In this document: positions 36,801 through 47,823 of the stretch, piece by piece
Position numbering within the stretch: position 1 is the first letter of the stretch
Layout: every line of letters starts with the position of its first letter
DNA from: Allolobophora icterica
Lineage: Eukaryota; Annelida; Clitellata; Crassiclitellata; Lumbricidae
Length of the DNA: 64,000 nt
Assembly: GCA_963556255.1 (NCBI GenBank)
Contig: OY744608.1
Location: forward strand, 27,499,028-27,563,027
Direction of reading: 5' to 3'
Made by a program: the position numbers and the translations under genes
Notes under the pieces: generated by a model
The model's database searches: none
Seen by the model: only the letters and a program-made list of their open reading frames with translations
What the model was told of the DNA's origin: nothing

Positions 36801-39800
36801 CTGCGAGAGGCGCTTTATAAATTTCTAGATACAATACAATACAATACAAAATATGTATAAGGCAACAGATACAATAGGCAATTATAGTTCTTGTTTATAT
36901 GTATATACTTCAAGTTAAGTTGAGCCAAGTATTTCGGTGTTAATTCAACTTCTATATACATTAGGATTCGTTATCGTTAAAATTCCGTTTTAGGAATCAG
37001 TAGCATATCCCATTGTGGCTTTATACGGGCTTTGTACATCTGTAAGTTTCGACCGAGCGATCGAATGATTTGTTTTACTATAGGCCTTCAACTAATCATC
37101 TAGCGTCGCTTTTGCCAGAAATTGCATGAGAGTTCGACTCCTTAGCAAAAAATAAGTCAACTCCATTAACCTTTAAAAGTCAGATAGATTTACGTAAAAT
37201 CATATAGGGGAGGGAGGGGCATGTTGTCTCACGGGTAAGTTGTCTCAACAATCGTGTAGCAAAAGCTGTATGCTCTTTTGTGCGCTGACATTATCAGGAT
37301 GTGTGTACACAACATCTAGATCATTTATAAGCAACTTTGGTTAATGCAGCTATAAAGGTTAGTTAGCAGGCAAAAAGTAATTTTTTTCACAACCCAAAAG
37401 CATCGTCTTGCTTGTTAATGATTTTCATAGTGTTGAAAGAGTTTTTCACTTATACAAATTGTTTTTAGACCGTTATTTAGCTTATAAATCCACTATAGTA
37501 GTACGAAATGCGATGGAACGTTAAAGGCACTTGATTTGCACTGGTGATGTTAACTTCAGGAATTTATTGCAAGGGGTATGTTGTCACAATTTGTGACAAC
37601 ATACCCCATGCAATTTTAACCTTGAGACAAAACATACCCTGTCATTGTTTTTGTCACATTTTATTGTACTATAGCAGTTTGACTGTTTAATTTGCAGGAT
37701 ATACATGTATATGGGCCTATTTGTGCGTTTTTGGACTGGGGGGGGGATACCGCACCCCACTTCTTAAACAATGCCAATCAATATTTTGATCATCCTCCCA
37801 TCTCAGTCTTTCTCGACTGCAGTCACTTGTCATCTCAAGTTCTCCAACCGAGCCATATCCAACACACCACCACGCCTCTGTCTGGAATGATCTCCCTCTG
37901 AATTCCGCAGATTTTTAGTTCCGTCAACATAATTGCAACCCGTCCTTCATCCCCCTCATGTTCCTCTATTTATCACCTTTAAGGCTTTCCACTTAAACTG
38001 AAGTCTCACATTTTCAAGTACTCCTACCCTGACTCATTAGATCCTCCGCCTTCAAATTCTTCTCGCCCTAAACTACATCTGCCTTAAGAGCGGCTCTGCC
38101 TCCTCTCTTGATCTGGCCCTTTGGAAACCGGTCTCGGACCTCCTTGGGACTACTCTCTGGAAACCTTTTCATCTGATTTGTTTTGGCCTTCTGGAAACCG
38201 GGCTCGGACCTGCTTTGGACTACTCTCTGGAGAACTCCCTCTGATTTGACGTAGCGCTCGTGAATAGGCTGGTGCCCTACTCTTGGCCTTCTAGTGGCGA
38301 TTTAGTAGTTTGGATATTACGATTACTATTGTGCCTTCCCAGAGATCGCAGTCTTCGCCTTGCCTCGTGTATGCAGATAGAGTGAGGAGTATGTACCAGA
38401 AAAGTACGAAAGTACAGTACTTCAAGTACTTAGACACACAGGTAAACCGAGAGCAGACGAACTGAGACACAGGCAGTCAGACAGCTAGATTCTTAGCCAC
38501 GCAAGTCACCCTGGGGCGACAAGTCACATTACTTTGCGCTCAGCCAAGAGTGATAGTAATGTCAAGACTTTTTAAATATTTTAATTATTACTGTGGTTAC
38601 GTCATCATGTTGTTGACATGTTGTGCCGACTTGTGAGTAACTAACTAACTAAGGTAACCTAACTTTGCTGTAGTTTTAGTCAGCATAACTAAAACTTAAA
38701 GTATTGAATAATCATTCAATAATGTCGAGTACTCGCAAGTTTGCCAGTGGTTTTTAAAGCGCGAACAAGTGAAGCGAAATCTCGGAGGTGTTAACTAACA
38801 TAAGTGGCGTAGCCAGGTTTTAATACTAGGGGGAGCGAACACACAAAAATGCCCCAATTTTCCAAAATAAATAATTTTAGTAAATTACATTCATTATGAT
38901 TATAATTTTATACGTATTATTTTATTCTTTTATTTTTTATAGAAACACCCACAAGGTAGCAAAAGCAATATGTGTTGTCACTGAGTAACAGTGTAGTAGG
39001 CCTATAGCTTATTATAACATAACAGTACAAACACAAACCAATTACAACAGAGTTTTTCGTCTAGGCTTCATGTTAGCAGTTATCAATAACTTCGTTATAA
39101 TCCGCTTCACTATCGAGCTGTCTTTCGATCGTAATCAAGGCTAAGTAGAACGCATGAGTTTGAGTCGGCTGGAAGGTTGTTACGCACCAGCGCTGTTTAT
39201 TGGCAAGGTCAGAAAAATACGGTACAATGTGGACAGGCTAGCATTTGCCCCTACATTATTGATGGTCACTTCAAGACACTGGAATTTTCCTTATAGATCA
39301 TACTGATTATTTCCTTGTAATGTCTTTAAAATGAAAGAAACTCTTGCACAATTTCACTTCGAATTTCGATGACATCCGAGTACATGTCTGCCAAAGATTC
39401 TATTTTGGTCACATTGTCGGCATTCACATGAATTGCTAAAATGCTTTGGAACTAAACAACTAAATTTGGAAGTCACATTTGTAAAATGCTCAAATCTTTG
39501 AGTTGTGCTTTTTATGACACAATCTAGTAATAGGCCCTACCATGTAGGTTTCAACTATGATTTTTTTCCTGGAATCAGATATTCCATCATCCACTGACAT
39601 TTCCTCATGGAATCTCTTTTCTCAGAACTCAGAGCTCTATGTTGCTCATAGTCAGCAGTAATATCACATTTTTGAGCCAGCTCTGACTGCTTTGCTTCAT
39701 TCTCAATCCATTGAAACTCAGATTCAAATTCATTTCGCATGTCTTCATATCGTTTTCAAATAGTTGAATCAAATGAGAAGCTGTTACCAAATCAATGCTA

Positions 39801-42174
39801 CTTCTCCGTAAATATGTGGATACGCTGAAAGCCTTCTCTAGGCCTTTTTTTCCAGAATATTAGAAGAACTAAGAATTCCAGCGTATTGAGTGTTAAAGTG
39901 TTACAAGAATATCCTTTGCCTCAGCCAACTGTTTAGTAGTGCAGTTTTAATCTCTCTATCCACAATTCTTTGCAGGGCAACTATTAGTGCTGGAAAATTG
40001 TGCAAGAGTGCATTTACTGCTGATTTCCTGGATGCCCATCTGGTTTCGCAGTCTTTCGCAGGCTTTTTTAAGTCAATGCGAAAGATTCTATATACGATTG
40101 CATTGTTCTTCTTTTAATAGGGCCTATTGAAAGACGAGGTTTACCGTTTAAGGATAAGTTGACATTATTATGTCGTTGGAACGACTGGAATAAATAAATA
40201 TCGAACGAAATGATTATATAAATTTCAAATGATTGGAATAAATAAATTGTGAAAAAGGGCCCACATTTTGAAAAATGGGCCGCTCCCCTGCTCCCCCTAG
40301 CTACGCCTCTGACTAACACCCCGAAACTGAGTCAAGAGTGCCAAGGTATACGGTTCACCACCAATCATTACCGTCACGGCGTAGGGATCGAATACCTAAT
40401 GCGAAAACATAGCAGGTATATAAATTAATGGGTAGCCTATCATTCAAATTGTATTGTATACAAACATTTATAAAGCGCCTCTAGTAAGGTGAACCGTTCA
40501 GAGGCGCTCCCAGTGCGCAAGGTCAAGATAAAAGAAATAAGTCTTGAGGAAAGCAAAAGAAGACGATGGGTTACCTATAAAAATTTGAGAGCGAGTAGAA
40601 GGAGACAGTGTCTTCCAGAGAGAGGGACCAATTGAGGCAAAAGATCGGGACTGTGCCATAGCTGTTCTGGTATGAGTAACTGAAAGATCCAATCTGTTCA
40701 AGGAGCGAAGTGGACGATGCGAGGAGACAGAAAGAGGTCGGTGAATTACATCAATTAAATATTTGGGGGCGAGGCCCCGCTGTGTCTTAGAAACAAGAAT
40801 GAGGATTTTGAACTTAATACGTGCAGAGAGAGGAAGCCAGTGCAGTTGCTCAAACATGAAGGATGAAGTGCGTGCGTAGCGTGGCAAACGTGCTATTAAC
40901 CTCGCAGCTGCATTTAGAACTGACTTGCAGAGGCATGAGATGGACCTTAGGAATACCGATTAGAAGTGAATTGCAGTAGTCAATTCGAGAGCAAATGAAA
41001 GCATGGACCAGCGTTGTGAAAATAGAGGATGAGACAGATCGTCGAACAGCCCTGAGACGCCTTAAGCGGAAGTAGGAAACACGTGTGAGGTTAGAAATGT
41101 GATCTTTGAAGGAGAGAGAGCTATCAAGCGTAACACCCAGGTCACGTACACTTGATGAAAAGGAGTAGTGTGGAAAGATTTCCGAGAGGAGGGCAAAATC
41201 AATCTTCAGCAACTGCGGAGGGGAGCCAAACCAAATGAATGGGATTTTGGAGGCATTAAGAGAGAGACGATTTGAGGACATCCAGGAATGTAGAGACTTA
41301 GATAGAGACTCAATACGCTCAACTAAGTGCAACTGGAATGAAGACAAATGCTTGCACGTCATCCGCAAAGAGATGATCAGCAGCTCCCGAGAGTGGAAAA
41401 ATAGAAGGAATGTCAGCCGTGTAGAGAATAAAGAGTAGAGGACCAAGTACAGAGCCTCGAGGAATGCCCAGCTTATAATGTGGATCCATTTTGTTCTAGA
41501 GTCGCCCGATATAATCATGTGGGTGCGTTCAGAGAGATATGATTGAGACCAGCAAAGAGGGAGGCCCTGCAACCCATATGAAATCTCAAGACGTTGAGAC
41601 CATTTATGGCTATTTTATTTTATTTGAATATTACTAAATTAGGGAAGGTAGGGAGGGGAGGAGAAAGGGAACGGAGGAGGAGAGAAGGGACGGAAGGGCC
41701 CCAACATGACAGAGTGCTCCAGGGCCCCAGGGTCCCTTAACACGGGCCTGGTATATCTACTCTTGCATAGAAGACAGACGGGCGGATGGACACAGATATT
41801 ATTATCAGTTTGTTATGCTGCAAAAATTGATATCCCACACGTTATTTTCTAGATTAAAATTACGTCCATGAATAGGCATACGGCATACATACGTACCATA
41901 GATGCAATGTTGCCTGTATGCGATAGCTGCGATTTTATTTAGCATAATTATATGGATGTTAATACAGCAACAGTCCTATATAGATCTATACCTTTTCCTT
42001 GACATTTTCGAGCGACTCAGGCGATACAATTGAGAAGCAGACAAGAAATACGTCCGTATACGGGTAGCTGAGAGGTCTGAGTCGGTCGTAGTCCTCCTGG
42101 CCTGCGGTGTCGTAGAGTGCCAAGGTATACGGTTCACCACCAATCATTACCGTCACGGCGTAGGGATCGAATAC
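33711..42174 (-). CDS. Cdc42-like Rho GTPase, gene B (exons 2-4; exon 1 beyond window)
   Basis: Tandem paralogue of gene A. Coding parts in the window are 41992-42174, 35990-36190 and 33711-33800 (residues 36-192), phase-0 GT-AG introns of 5801 and 2189 bp, with intron 1 running past the window end. All three exons are open, and switch II, TQTD, CSAL and CVLL are intact. The last 40 bases of the window repeat the intron sequence next to gene A exon 1 up to the donor GTACGT, so exon 1 of gene B should begin at the next base off the right edge. Whether its P-loop is intact cannot be seen. Intron 1 has taken in two LTR elements and several hAT elements; intron 2 holds a copied piece of exon 2. 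Confidence 0.88.
34917..35909 (+). mobile_element. CR1-like LINE inserted in gene B intron 3 only
   Basis: Carries [19 protein letters not shown] with [10 protein letters not shown] (RT active-site region), [21 protein letters not shown] and [16 protein letters not shown], then the 3' stem and a (ATACA)n tail at 35887-35909. Unit A is empty at the same place (GAGCACACATACCGG at about 6203-6217), so insertion followed the duplication. No target duplication longer than a few bases is visible. Confidence 0.88.
35990..36190 (-). CDS. Gene B coding exon 3 (residues 97-163)
   Basis: Acceptor TTGCCAG then [20 protein letters not shown], ending VECSALTQ before donor GTACCT at 35989. 67 codons, no interruption. 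A CR1-like insertion of about 1 kb absent from gene A sits only about 80 bp inside the downstream intron (34917-35909). Confidence 0.92.
36308..36848 (+). mobile_element. CR1-like LINE in gene B intron 2, internally deleted
   Basis: Orthologous in position to the copy at 6608-7616: same left junction and the same right junction after the (ATACA)n tail. The sequence jumps from TTVHAF in the RT C-terminal region straight to the 3' UTR stem, so the maturation-like C-terminus is missing. Confidence 0.85.
37207..37700. other. Unit B insertion with perfect hairpin around GGGGTATGTTGTCAC
   Basis: Sequence without a unit A counterpart. Repeats of a GGGNATGTTGTC-like word at 37217-37250 and 37573-37650, including a perfect 15-bp inverted repeat with a 5-nt loop (37573-37587 against 37593-37607). 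No ORF of note. Confidence 0.6.
37700..38520. repeat. MITE fragments enclosing a dispersed repeat (unit B)
   Basis: 37730-37795 and 38330-38460 match the left and middle parts of the MITE at 9981-10304 (TTTTTGGACTGG, AAACAATGCCAATCAATATT, then TTGTGCCTTCCCAGAGA). Between them lies the dispersed repeat family of 3830-4075, here with two copies of TCTGGAAACCGGTCTCGGAC-like sequence. It thus looks like one MITE copy split by another insertion. Confidence 0.6.
38801..40311 (-). mobile_element. hAT element relic, 1.5 kb (unit B only)
   Basis: Ends TAAGTGGCGTAGCCAGG and, inverted, CAGAGGCGTAGCTAGG, each followed closely by GGGGGAGC. Flanks share ACTAACA. Unit A lacks it (about 8545). On the minus strand about 40075-39900 reads [19 protein letters not shown], a hAT transposase block, and 39740-39555 gives a further remnant ([20 protein letters not shown]). 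Broken by many stops. Confidence 0.8.
40335..40395 (-). pseudogene. Copied fragment of gene B exon 2 in intron 2
   Basis: The 111 bp at 40335-40445 appear identical by eye to 42114-42224. They contain the first 60 bp or so of exon 2, its acceptor and 50 bp of intron, in the same orientation. The exonic part has no donor. In unit A the matching place (about 8565-8580) has only about 11 unrelated bases between the same flanks, so the fragment is an insertion in unit B. It could act as a cryptic 3' splice site ahead of the real exon 3. Confidence 0.85.
40446..41605 (-). mobile_element. 5'-truncated CR1-like LINE, minus strand (unit B)
   Basis: Positional partner of 8581-9725. One longer frame (41572-40850) spans from the [10 protein letters not shown] region, here frameshifted, through [19 protein letters not shown] to [15 protein letters not shown], then shifts into 40887-40498 ([20 protein letters not shown]). 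Its 3' end abuts the copied exon 2 fragment at 40335-40445. Confidence 0.85.
41992..42174 (-). CDS. Gene B coding exon 2 (residues 36-96)
   Basis: Acceptor ATTAG at 42175-42179; 61 codons starting [10 protein letters not shown], with [20 protein letters not shown] and ending ENVKEK before donor GTATAG at 41991. The donor is weaker than the GTAAGC of gene A. The first 60 bp are also present as a duplicate at 40335-40395. Confidence 0.92.
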
Positions 42175-43276
42175 CTAATGCGAAAACATAGCAGGTATAT
42201 AAATTAATGGGTAGCCTATCATTCTCTTCTGTCTCTATCTCCATCCCTCCTCCTCATGAACAATAATTATAATAAATTAATAGGCCTATTCGATGGATCA
42301 CACACACAGTCGCGTATAGGCGTAATTTTCCGAGGTACGAGGGGAAGACACAATGTTCAATGTTATTTTCTCAGAGAAAGGCCTTCATTTGATCCCTCAA
42401 TACTCAAAAAGAATGCTATTACAGAGCATTCTCATCCTCATTATCACGATTATCGTTATCTTCATTGTTATCATAATCAGCGTGAGAATTGTAGAATCAA
42501 AGTCTAAAGACTTTGATGAGTTTGATCTGTAATGGTTGGGGATCGTGGGTTGTGAAGGGTATCTTTATCCCACTCGAGTCGCCAAAATGTAAGGGTAGGA
42601 GTTGAGAATACGTGACGTCAATGTAATGTACGTTCATCCATTGACGTCGCCAAAATGTAAGGTGCGGGGATCGGGAGCCAGAGTAAAGACACTTTCATCC
42701 ACTCGTTCATCCCCGTCAGGTGAGCTTGCTCAGAGGTATCTAATGCTGCGATTTCTCACGTCATCTTACTCTACATTCATATCAAAAGCGGAGAGGGGTT
42801 AACCATTTCCAGACCCTTCACAAGTGCTAGACTGGGCGCTTTGTGTGATCTGTACTCCAGCACCCTCGGTATGTAATAAGAAGAATGGGCCTCCTCCTGG
42901 TGTTTTGTGGAGTGCCAAGCCTCGGTCGTAATGGGCGACTAATGTCTGTGACAGTCGGCCGTTTCCTGGAAATGCACCCTGCTAGTCAGTGCGTATTTTA
43001 AGGAATTTTGACTACTGGGACAAAGTCGGCCACGACTATGGGGTCTGGGGGAGCGTCGTAAGCTCCCATAACGGGGTCTGGGTGAAGCCCCAGCCGACAA
43101 CGCATTTTTGAGCATTTGCTGCCAAATGGAGCCAGTTTTAACCACGTTATATTTCGAAATTTGCTTTATACATATCCCTATTTAAGTCATGCATAGAAGT
43201 TTGAAAATATGACATAATAATAGTTCAACCATACAACCAATATAATTAATTGATATAACTAAGTCAGTGACAGGTG

Positions 43277-43478
43277 CAGAGGCGGCGATCTTATTTGACA
43301 GGTGGGGGATACGAGACACTTTTGAACTGATCTGGTAAAAAAAGAAGTCAATAATTTGTTTTTTTGGACCATTTTTGGTGTTTCTTCAAAATTCGGGGGA
43401 CAACTGTAGGCTATACTGTGTCCTCCACTGCTAAGGGTGGGGTCTTGTCCCCCTCGACCTCCGGCATCGCCGCCCCTG
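43277..43478. mobile_element. hAT-type MITE, 202 bp
   Basis: Ends CAGAGGCGGCGATC and, inverted, CAGGGGCGGCGATG; flanks GACAGGTG and GACAGGCT (6 of 8). Family of 29133-29355. Confidence 0.85.
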
Positions 43479-43892
43479 GACAGGCTTAGTGACTGTGACC
43501 CAGTGGAGGAGCTGCAGCTACAGCAAACAAATTTTACAGCAAACACATAAAACTTTATTTTCCAATTTAGATAAGCAAAGAAAACAAGTACCGTAACATT
43601 CTATAAATGTTTGCTTGGTGTGTGTGTGTGAAATAGCCTTTTCACAGAGTTATCTAGATAATGCATTAAATTAGAAGAATGGCACAGACATGGAGGAAGA
43701 CCTACATTTCATCATCACTATAAATGGAATGCACAGCACGCGAGGGAGGCGCGCGCGCCAGCGGCACGCAGCGTTATCGGCCCACCGACAAAACACGTAA
43801 GGAATGGCCCGCTGACAATGACGCTCAGATTATTTTAGAGTGGCATCTCAGCTACGTGAGATACGGCACACGCGCAGAAGACGGACGCCTAC

Positions 43893-44885
43893 GGATGCAG
43901 CAGAAGACGGACGCCTACGAGTTGAGTTCCTGCACTGCAGTTGATTCCTGAAGACCAGATCGGATGCAGCAGAAGACGGACGCCTACGAGTTGAGTTCCT
44001 GCACTGCAGTTGATTCCTGAAGACCCGACCGGATGCAGCAGAAGACGGACGCCTACGAGTTGAGTTCCTGCACTGCAGTTGATTCCTGAAGACCCGACCG
44101 GATGCAGCAGAAGACGGACGCCTACGAGTTGAGTTCCTGCACTGCAGTTGATTCCTGAAGACCCGACCGGATGCAGCAGAAGACGGACGCCTACGAGTTG
44201 AGTTCCTGCACTGCAGTTGATTCCTGAAGACCAGATCGGATGCAGCAGAAGACGGACGCCTACGAGTTGAGTTCCTGCACTGCAGTTGATTCCTGAAGAC
44301 CAGATCGGATGCAGCAGAAGACGGACGCCTACGAGTTGAGTTCCTGCACTGCAGTTGATTCCTGAAGACCAGATCGGATGCAGCAGAAGACGGACGCCTA
44401 CGAGTTGAGTTCCTGCACTGCAGTTGATTCCTGAAGACCAGATCGGATGCAGCAGAAGACGGACGCCTACGAGTTGAGTTCCTGCACTGCAGTTGATTCC
44501 TGAAGACCAGATCGGATGCAGCAGAAGACGGACGCCTACGAGTTGAGTTCCTGCACTGCAGTTGATTCCTGAAGACCAGATCGGATGCAGCAGAAGACGG
44601 ACGCCTACGAGTTGAGTTCCTGCACTGCAGTTGATTCCTGAAGACCAGATCGGATGCAGCAGAAGACGGACGCCTACGAGTTGAGTTCCTGCACTGCAGT
44701 TGATTCCTGAAGACCAGATCGGATGCAGCAGAAGACGGACGCCTACGAGTTGAGTTCCTGCACTGCAGTTGATTCCTGAAGACCAGATCGGATGCAGCAG
44801 AAGACGGACGCCTACGAGTTGAGTTCCTGCACTGCAGTTGATTCCTGAAGACCAGATCGGATGCAGCAGAAGACGGACGCCTACA
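43893..44885 (+). repeat. 69-bp satellite, 14 full copies plus a part
   Basis: Monomer GGATGCAGCAGAAGACGGAC and on, starting at 43893, 43962, 44031 and every 69 bp to 44859. Copies are nearly identical; three early ones end ACCCGACC where the rest end ACCAGATC. Each monomer contains ATG CAG CAG AAG through GAT TCC TGA, an 18-codon frame MQQKTDAYELSSCTAVDS with a stop, and every other plus frame is closed too. The preceding ORF at 43724-43951 runs into the first monomers. Confidence 0.95.
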
Positions 44886-45485
44886 GATCGACTACAGAAG
44901 ACGAGATCGTTTGCTGAAGAAATCGTTCTACCTTCCGAAGGACATTCGAGAGACGAACTCCGCCGACGAACGACCCGATGCCAAGGAGAACTCCTTGATG
45001 ATGCGAAGACCGCATTCCGCCCCAGTTGTAGGCCTACTACCGGATGACCTACGATTCACGGAGAAGATGACGACTGCCATACTTACTTCCCCAGCCAACC
45101 CAGCGATGCTATAGACAATTCTTATCCACGAAGAATAACTCATGCAGACGCTTGTGAATATACGACGCCGTGATAGAGAAACCGTGAGTGTTATCTGATA
45201 GATGCGAAATTATAAGTAGATGAAAGCCGTCTTATTCGGATAGACGCCGTCGTAATCAGTGACGATTGGAAACACGGATATTACTTGGATTTGTCACACG
45301 AGGAAAAGGACTGCAAGTCTGTACGAAGAGGGAGATTCGAAGCCTCTCAGGCGACAGCATACACAAGGTTCAGAGTAGGACCAAATTCTTATCTCTCTAT
45401 TATTAAATTGATTGGCCTTCAGCCTATTGCCCCGTTCCCCGTTTATATATTAATACTGTTCGTATGAGATTGGCTATTAGCTTTA

Positions 45486-46300
45486 GTGACTCAGGGACAA
45501 TCATATATAGTTACTCAACAGTCTGTACTGGCTTCCCAATTTAATGTAGTGATTCGCGGACAGTCTGATCTAGCCTCTCAGCAGTCTGTACTGGTTTCCC
45601 AGCAGATTTTGATGACCACCCAGCTATCTGCACTACACAGCACACGATCGACACTGTCTTCCCAGCATAGAAGATTATCAGACGGCCTCCTTAGCTTGTC
45701 CTCCCGTATGTCTCAGATGGAATATGGCTCTAGTGCTGCTATTCCGGACGCAGAAGGTCAGGATCTGACCTTTGGCTCAAGACCCGAGCCCGGCCTTACC
45801 ACACTCCACTCGTCAAGGATTGAGGAGGGAGAGACGAAGCTCGCTCCATACTCTCCTGATAGGTATTGGATCGCGCCGTAGTGCGAGGTTAGCCACGCGC
45901 ACTAACGAGGTACACTTCCAGGAAGCGGCCGAGTTCCACCGGCATCATTCGCCTGAGATAACCAGGGCAGGGCACTCTGCTCCAGAGCCAGAAGAGGCCC
46001 ACTCTTCGACTTTCCACCCACCCAGTCCTGAGTACAATTCATCCCAACATCCCAGGTTAGCAACTGGGATGGACCTGAAAAGGATGGACTCTCTCCAAAG
46101 AGGACCATCAACTAGAGCAACCCAGCGTGAGCAAGAGCAGCAATAGAGGCCCCCTAGCACGCTCACGCAGAGGCGCCGCCGAAGAGGGGGTGTCCTACAG
46201 GTTGATGTGGCCCAGCCCATACCCATGCATTCAGACGGGCGTGGATGGTACACTGATACTATAGCGCCAAACCTTTAAATTGGCGACCCAGCTATGGACA
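45486..46300 (+). CDS. Gag-like repetitive ORF of unknown family (frameshifted)
   Basis: The first frame, 45486-45881 (131 codons), begins MTQGQSYIVTQQSVLASQFN, with heptad-like repeats of SQxSVLxSQ up to about residue 70, then GLLSLSSRMSQMEYGSSAAI. The homology then continues in a second frame, 45772-46146, with GSRRSARLATRTNEVHFQEA and SAPEPEEAHSSTFHPPSPEY. Both halves match the minus-strand modules at 10990-12055 and 47265-47755/42480-42985, so one frameshift separates them. It lies inside the composite insertion 42987-47261, downstream of the 69-bp satellite. No protease, RT or integrase follows. I do not recognise the protein. Confidence 0.45.
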
Positions 46301-46480
46301 CCCATACCATCACAACAACATCATACCCGACCCCTAGGCGGCAGTAATCTACAGGTGGACACTTATAGAATGTAACTATAGTATTAGTCAGCTATTATGT
46401 TACTGTTTTAGTCAAGGCAGAGTTAGGTCACAACAACTTCCGAGATGGTAAGATCAGGGTACTGTGGAAAAACTTGTGCG

Positions 46481-46720
46481 CTAAGAACTGCGTAGCGTAA
46501 ATATCCGGATCCGGTCATCTTTATGTCCTTTGCGTCTGTCTTTGCTAGTAAGGAATTTGGCTATGCATGGCCTCGGGTCAAAATATGCACTGCCCACTCC
46601 ATTGAATGATATCAATAACCGATCGTTAACGGTATCCAAAGACACTGACCGTCGATGGCTCATTCTCAGATTGTTGTAGTGAGAGATCACTCGTTCTGCT
46701 TGCATAGAATGTGGAGCCAC
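46481..46720 (-). pseudogene. hAT transposase C-terminal dimerisation remnant
   Basis: Minus frame MAPHSMQAERVISHYNNLRM, SHRRSVSLDTVNDRLLISFN, GVGSAYFDPRPCIAKFLTSK resembles the C-terminus of ZNF862/KIAA1586-type hAT proteins (ER-S/N-NN..R.S.....ND.L.I..NG, DPRP). It ends at TLRSS. Upstream coding sequence is missing. Confidence 0.7.
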
Positions 46721-46904
46721 TGAGCCAATAGCTTACGCACGTAGACAGCCATTGGTTGCTAGAAAACCGAGGGTGTGCACCGGTCCCAGAGATATATAGG
46801 TAGACTTGTATATCACGTGTTAACTATTTATGTATTTATGGCGTGCATCAAATTGATTATCAGATATTGCTTAATTCGTTGAATATTTCGATTTCTTCTT
46901 CTTC

Positions 46905-47100
46905 TTCATGATCCATGGGCTGATAGCCCGTAGGTGCCAACTGCGCATTTGATTACTCTCTTCCAGGACTCCCTGTCTTGTGCCCGGTGTGTCAGTTCCT
47001 GTATATTCATCCCACACCATTCCTCGGTGTCCTGTAGCCATTCCCTGCATGGTCTTCTCTTTCTCCCCGATCCCTCCATGATTCCTATCATTATACCCTT
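46905..47100 (-). mobile_element. LINE polyprotein C-terminal fragment, second family
   Basis: The minus frame 47091-46906 reads RKRRPCREWLQDTEEWCGMN, AQDRESWKRVIKCAV and ends AHGS, a recognisable terminal block of a non-LTR retrotransposon polyprotein. It lies within the composite insertion 42987-47261. Confidence 0.8.
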
Positions 47101-47149
47101 TATCTTTCTGTCATCGCCTTCAATTTAGAAGGTTAATAATTTAATATTG

Positions 47150-47755
47150 TTATATAACATTAACAGTAAAGTATTTGCTGGGACAAATCACCCAAACTAC
47201 AGGGACAAATGCTTGAACTACTCTTACATTTGTCCCGCTAGTTATACAGTTAAAATATGCCTTGCTGGCAGTACGAGCTAACAATCTCGCACTGCGACGC
47301 GGTCCAGATGCTGGATGAAGGGGATCATGAGAAGGTGAAGCTAGCTCCATTTCTCCCTCCATTTCACGAGGTAAGTGCCTGTGGTTAAGGCCGGACCAGG
47401 GTCTTGGGTCAAGGACCAGATCCTGGCCCTCTGGATTCGAAAACGCAGCCGTAGAGCGGGCTTCAATCTGAGTCATTCTAGATGACATATTCACTAGGCT
47501 TTCAGATAAACGGCCATGCTGGGAGGTCAGTGTATTTTGAGTGCTGTGAAGGGCAGACAGTTGTGTAGTTAATGAAGACTGACCTTGAGATACAACAGCT
47601 AGTTCTGAAGTTAAGGGGGACTGGCCCTGAATTACGACAGTCAGGCCTTGGGATACAACAGCTAGTTCTGAAGTTAAGGAGGACTGACCTTGGGATACAA
47701 AGCTAGTTGCGTAGTTAAGGAGGACTGGCCCTGAGATACTACAGCTAGGCCTTTG
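47150..47755 (-). pseudogene. Gag-like repetitive module, unit B copy
   Basis: The longest frame, 47494-47150, gives MTQIEARSTAAFSNPEGQDL and PLHPASGPRRSARLLARTA, homologous to the plus-strand ORF at 45486-46146. Upstream (to 47755) are degenerate [16 protein letters not shown] repeats. The 4.3-kb insertion 42987-47261 splits this module from its downstream part at 42480-42985. Confidence 0.55.
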
Positions 47756-47823
47756 ATCAGACTGTGGAGTGCTTCCAAAATCTGGCTCAATACAGAGGCG
47801 TCTGGGATCACCTTAGCTTTATC

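Larger units (their letters stand above)
42987..47261. mobile_element. 4.3-kb composite hAT-like insertion in unit B
   Basis: Splits sequence contiguous in unit A at about 11490. Its ends are inverted: CAGTGCGTATTTTAAGG at the left and, on the other strand, GGCATATTTTAACTG at the right, each followed at similar distance by GGGACAAA. The flanks agree at only 5 of 8 bases, so the target duplication is old or the ends are slightly misplaced. Inside: MITE 43277-43478, 69-bp satellite, gag-like ORF 45486-46300, hAT dimerisation domain remnant (minus, 46720-46481), LINE fragment 46905-47100. Confidence 0.6.
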
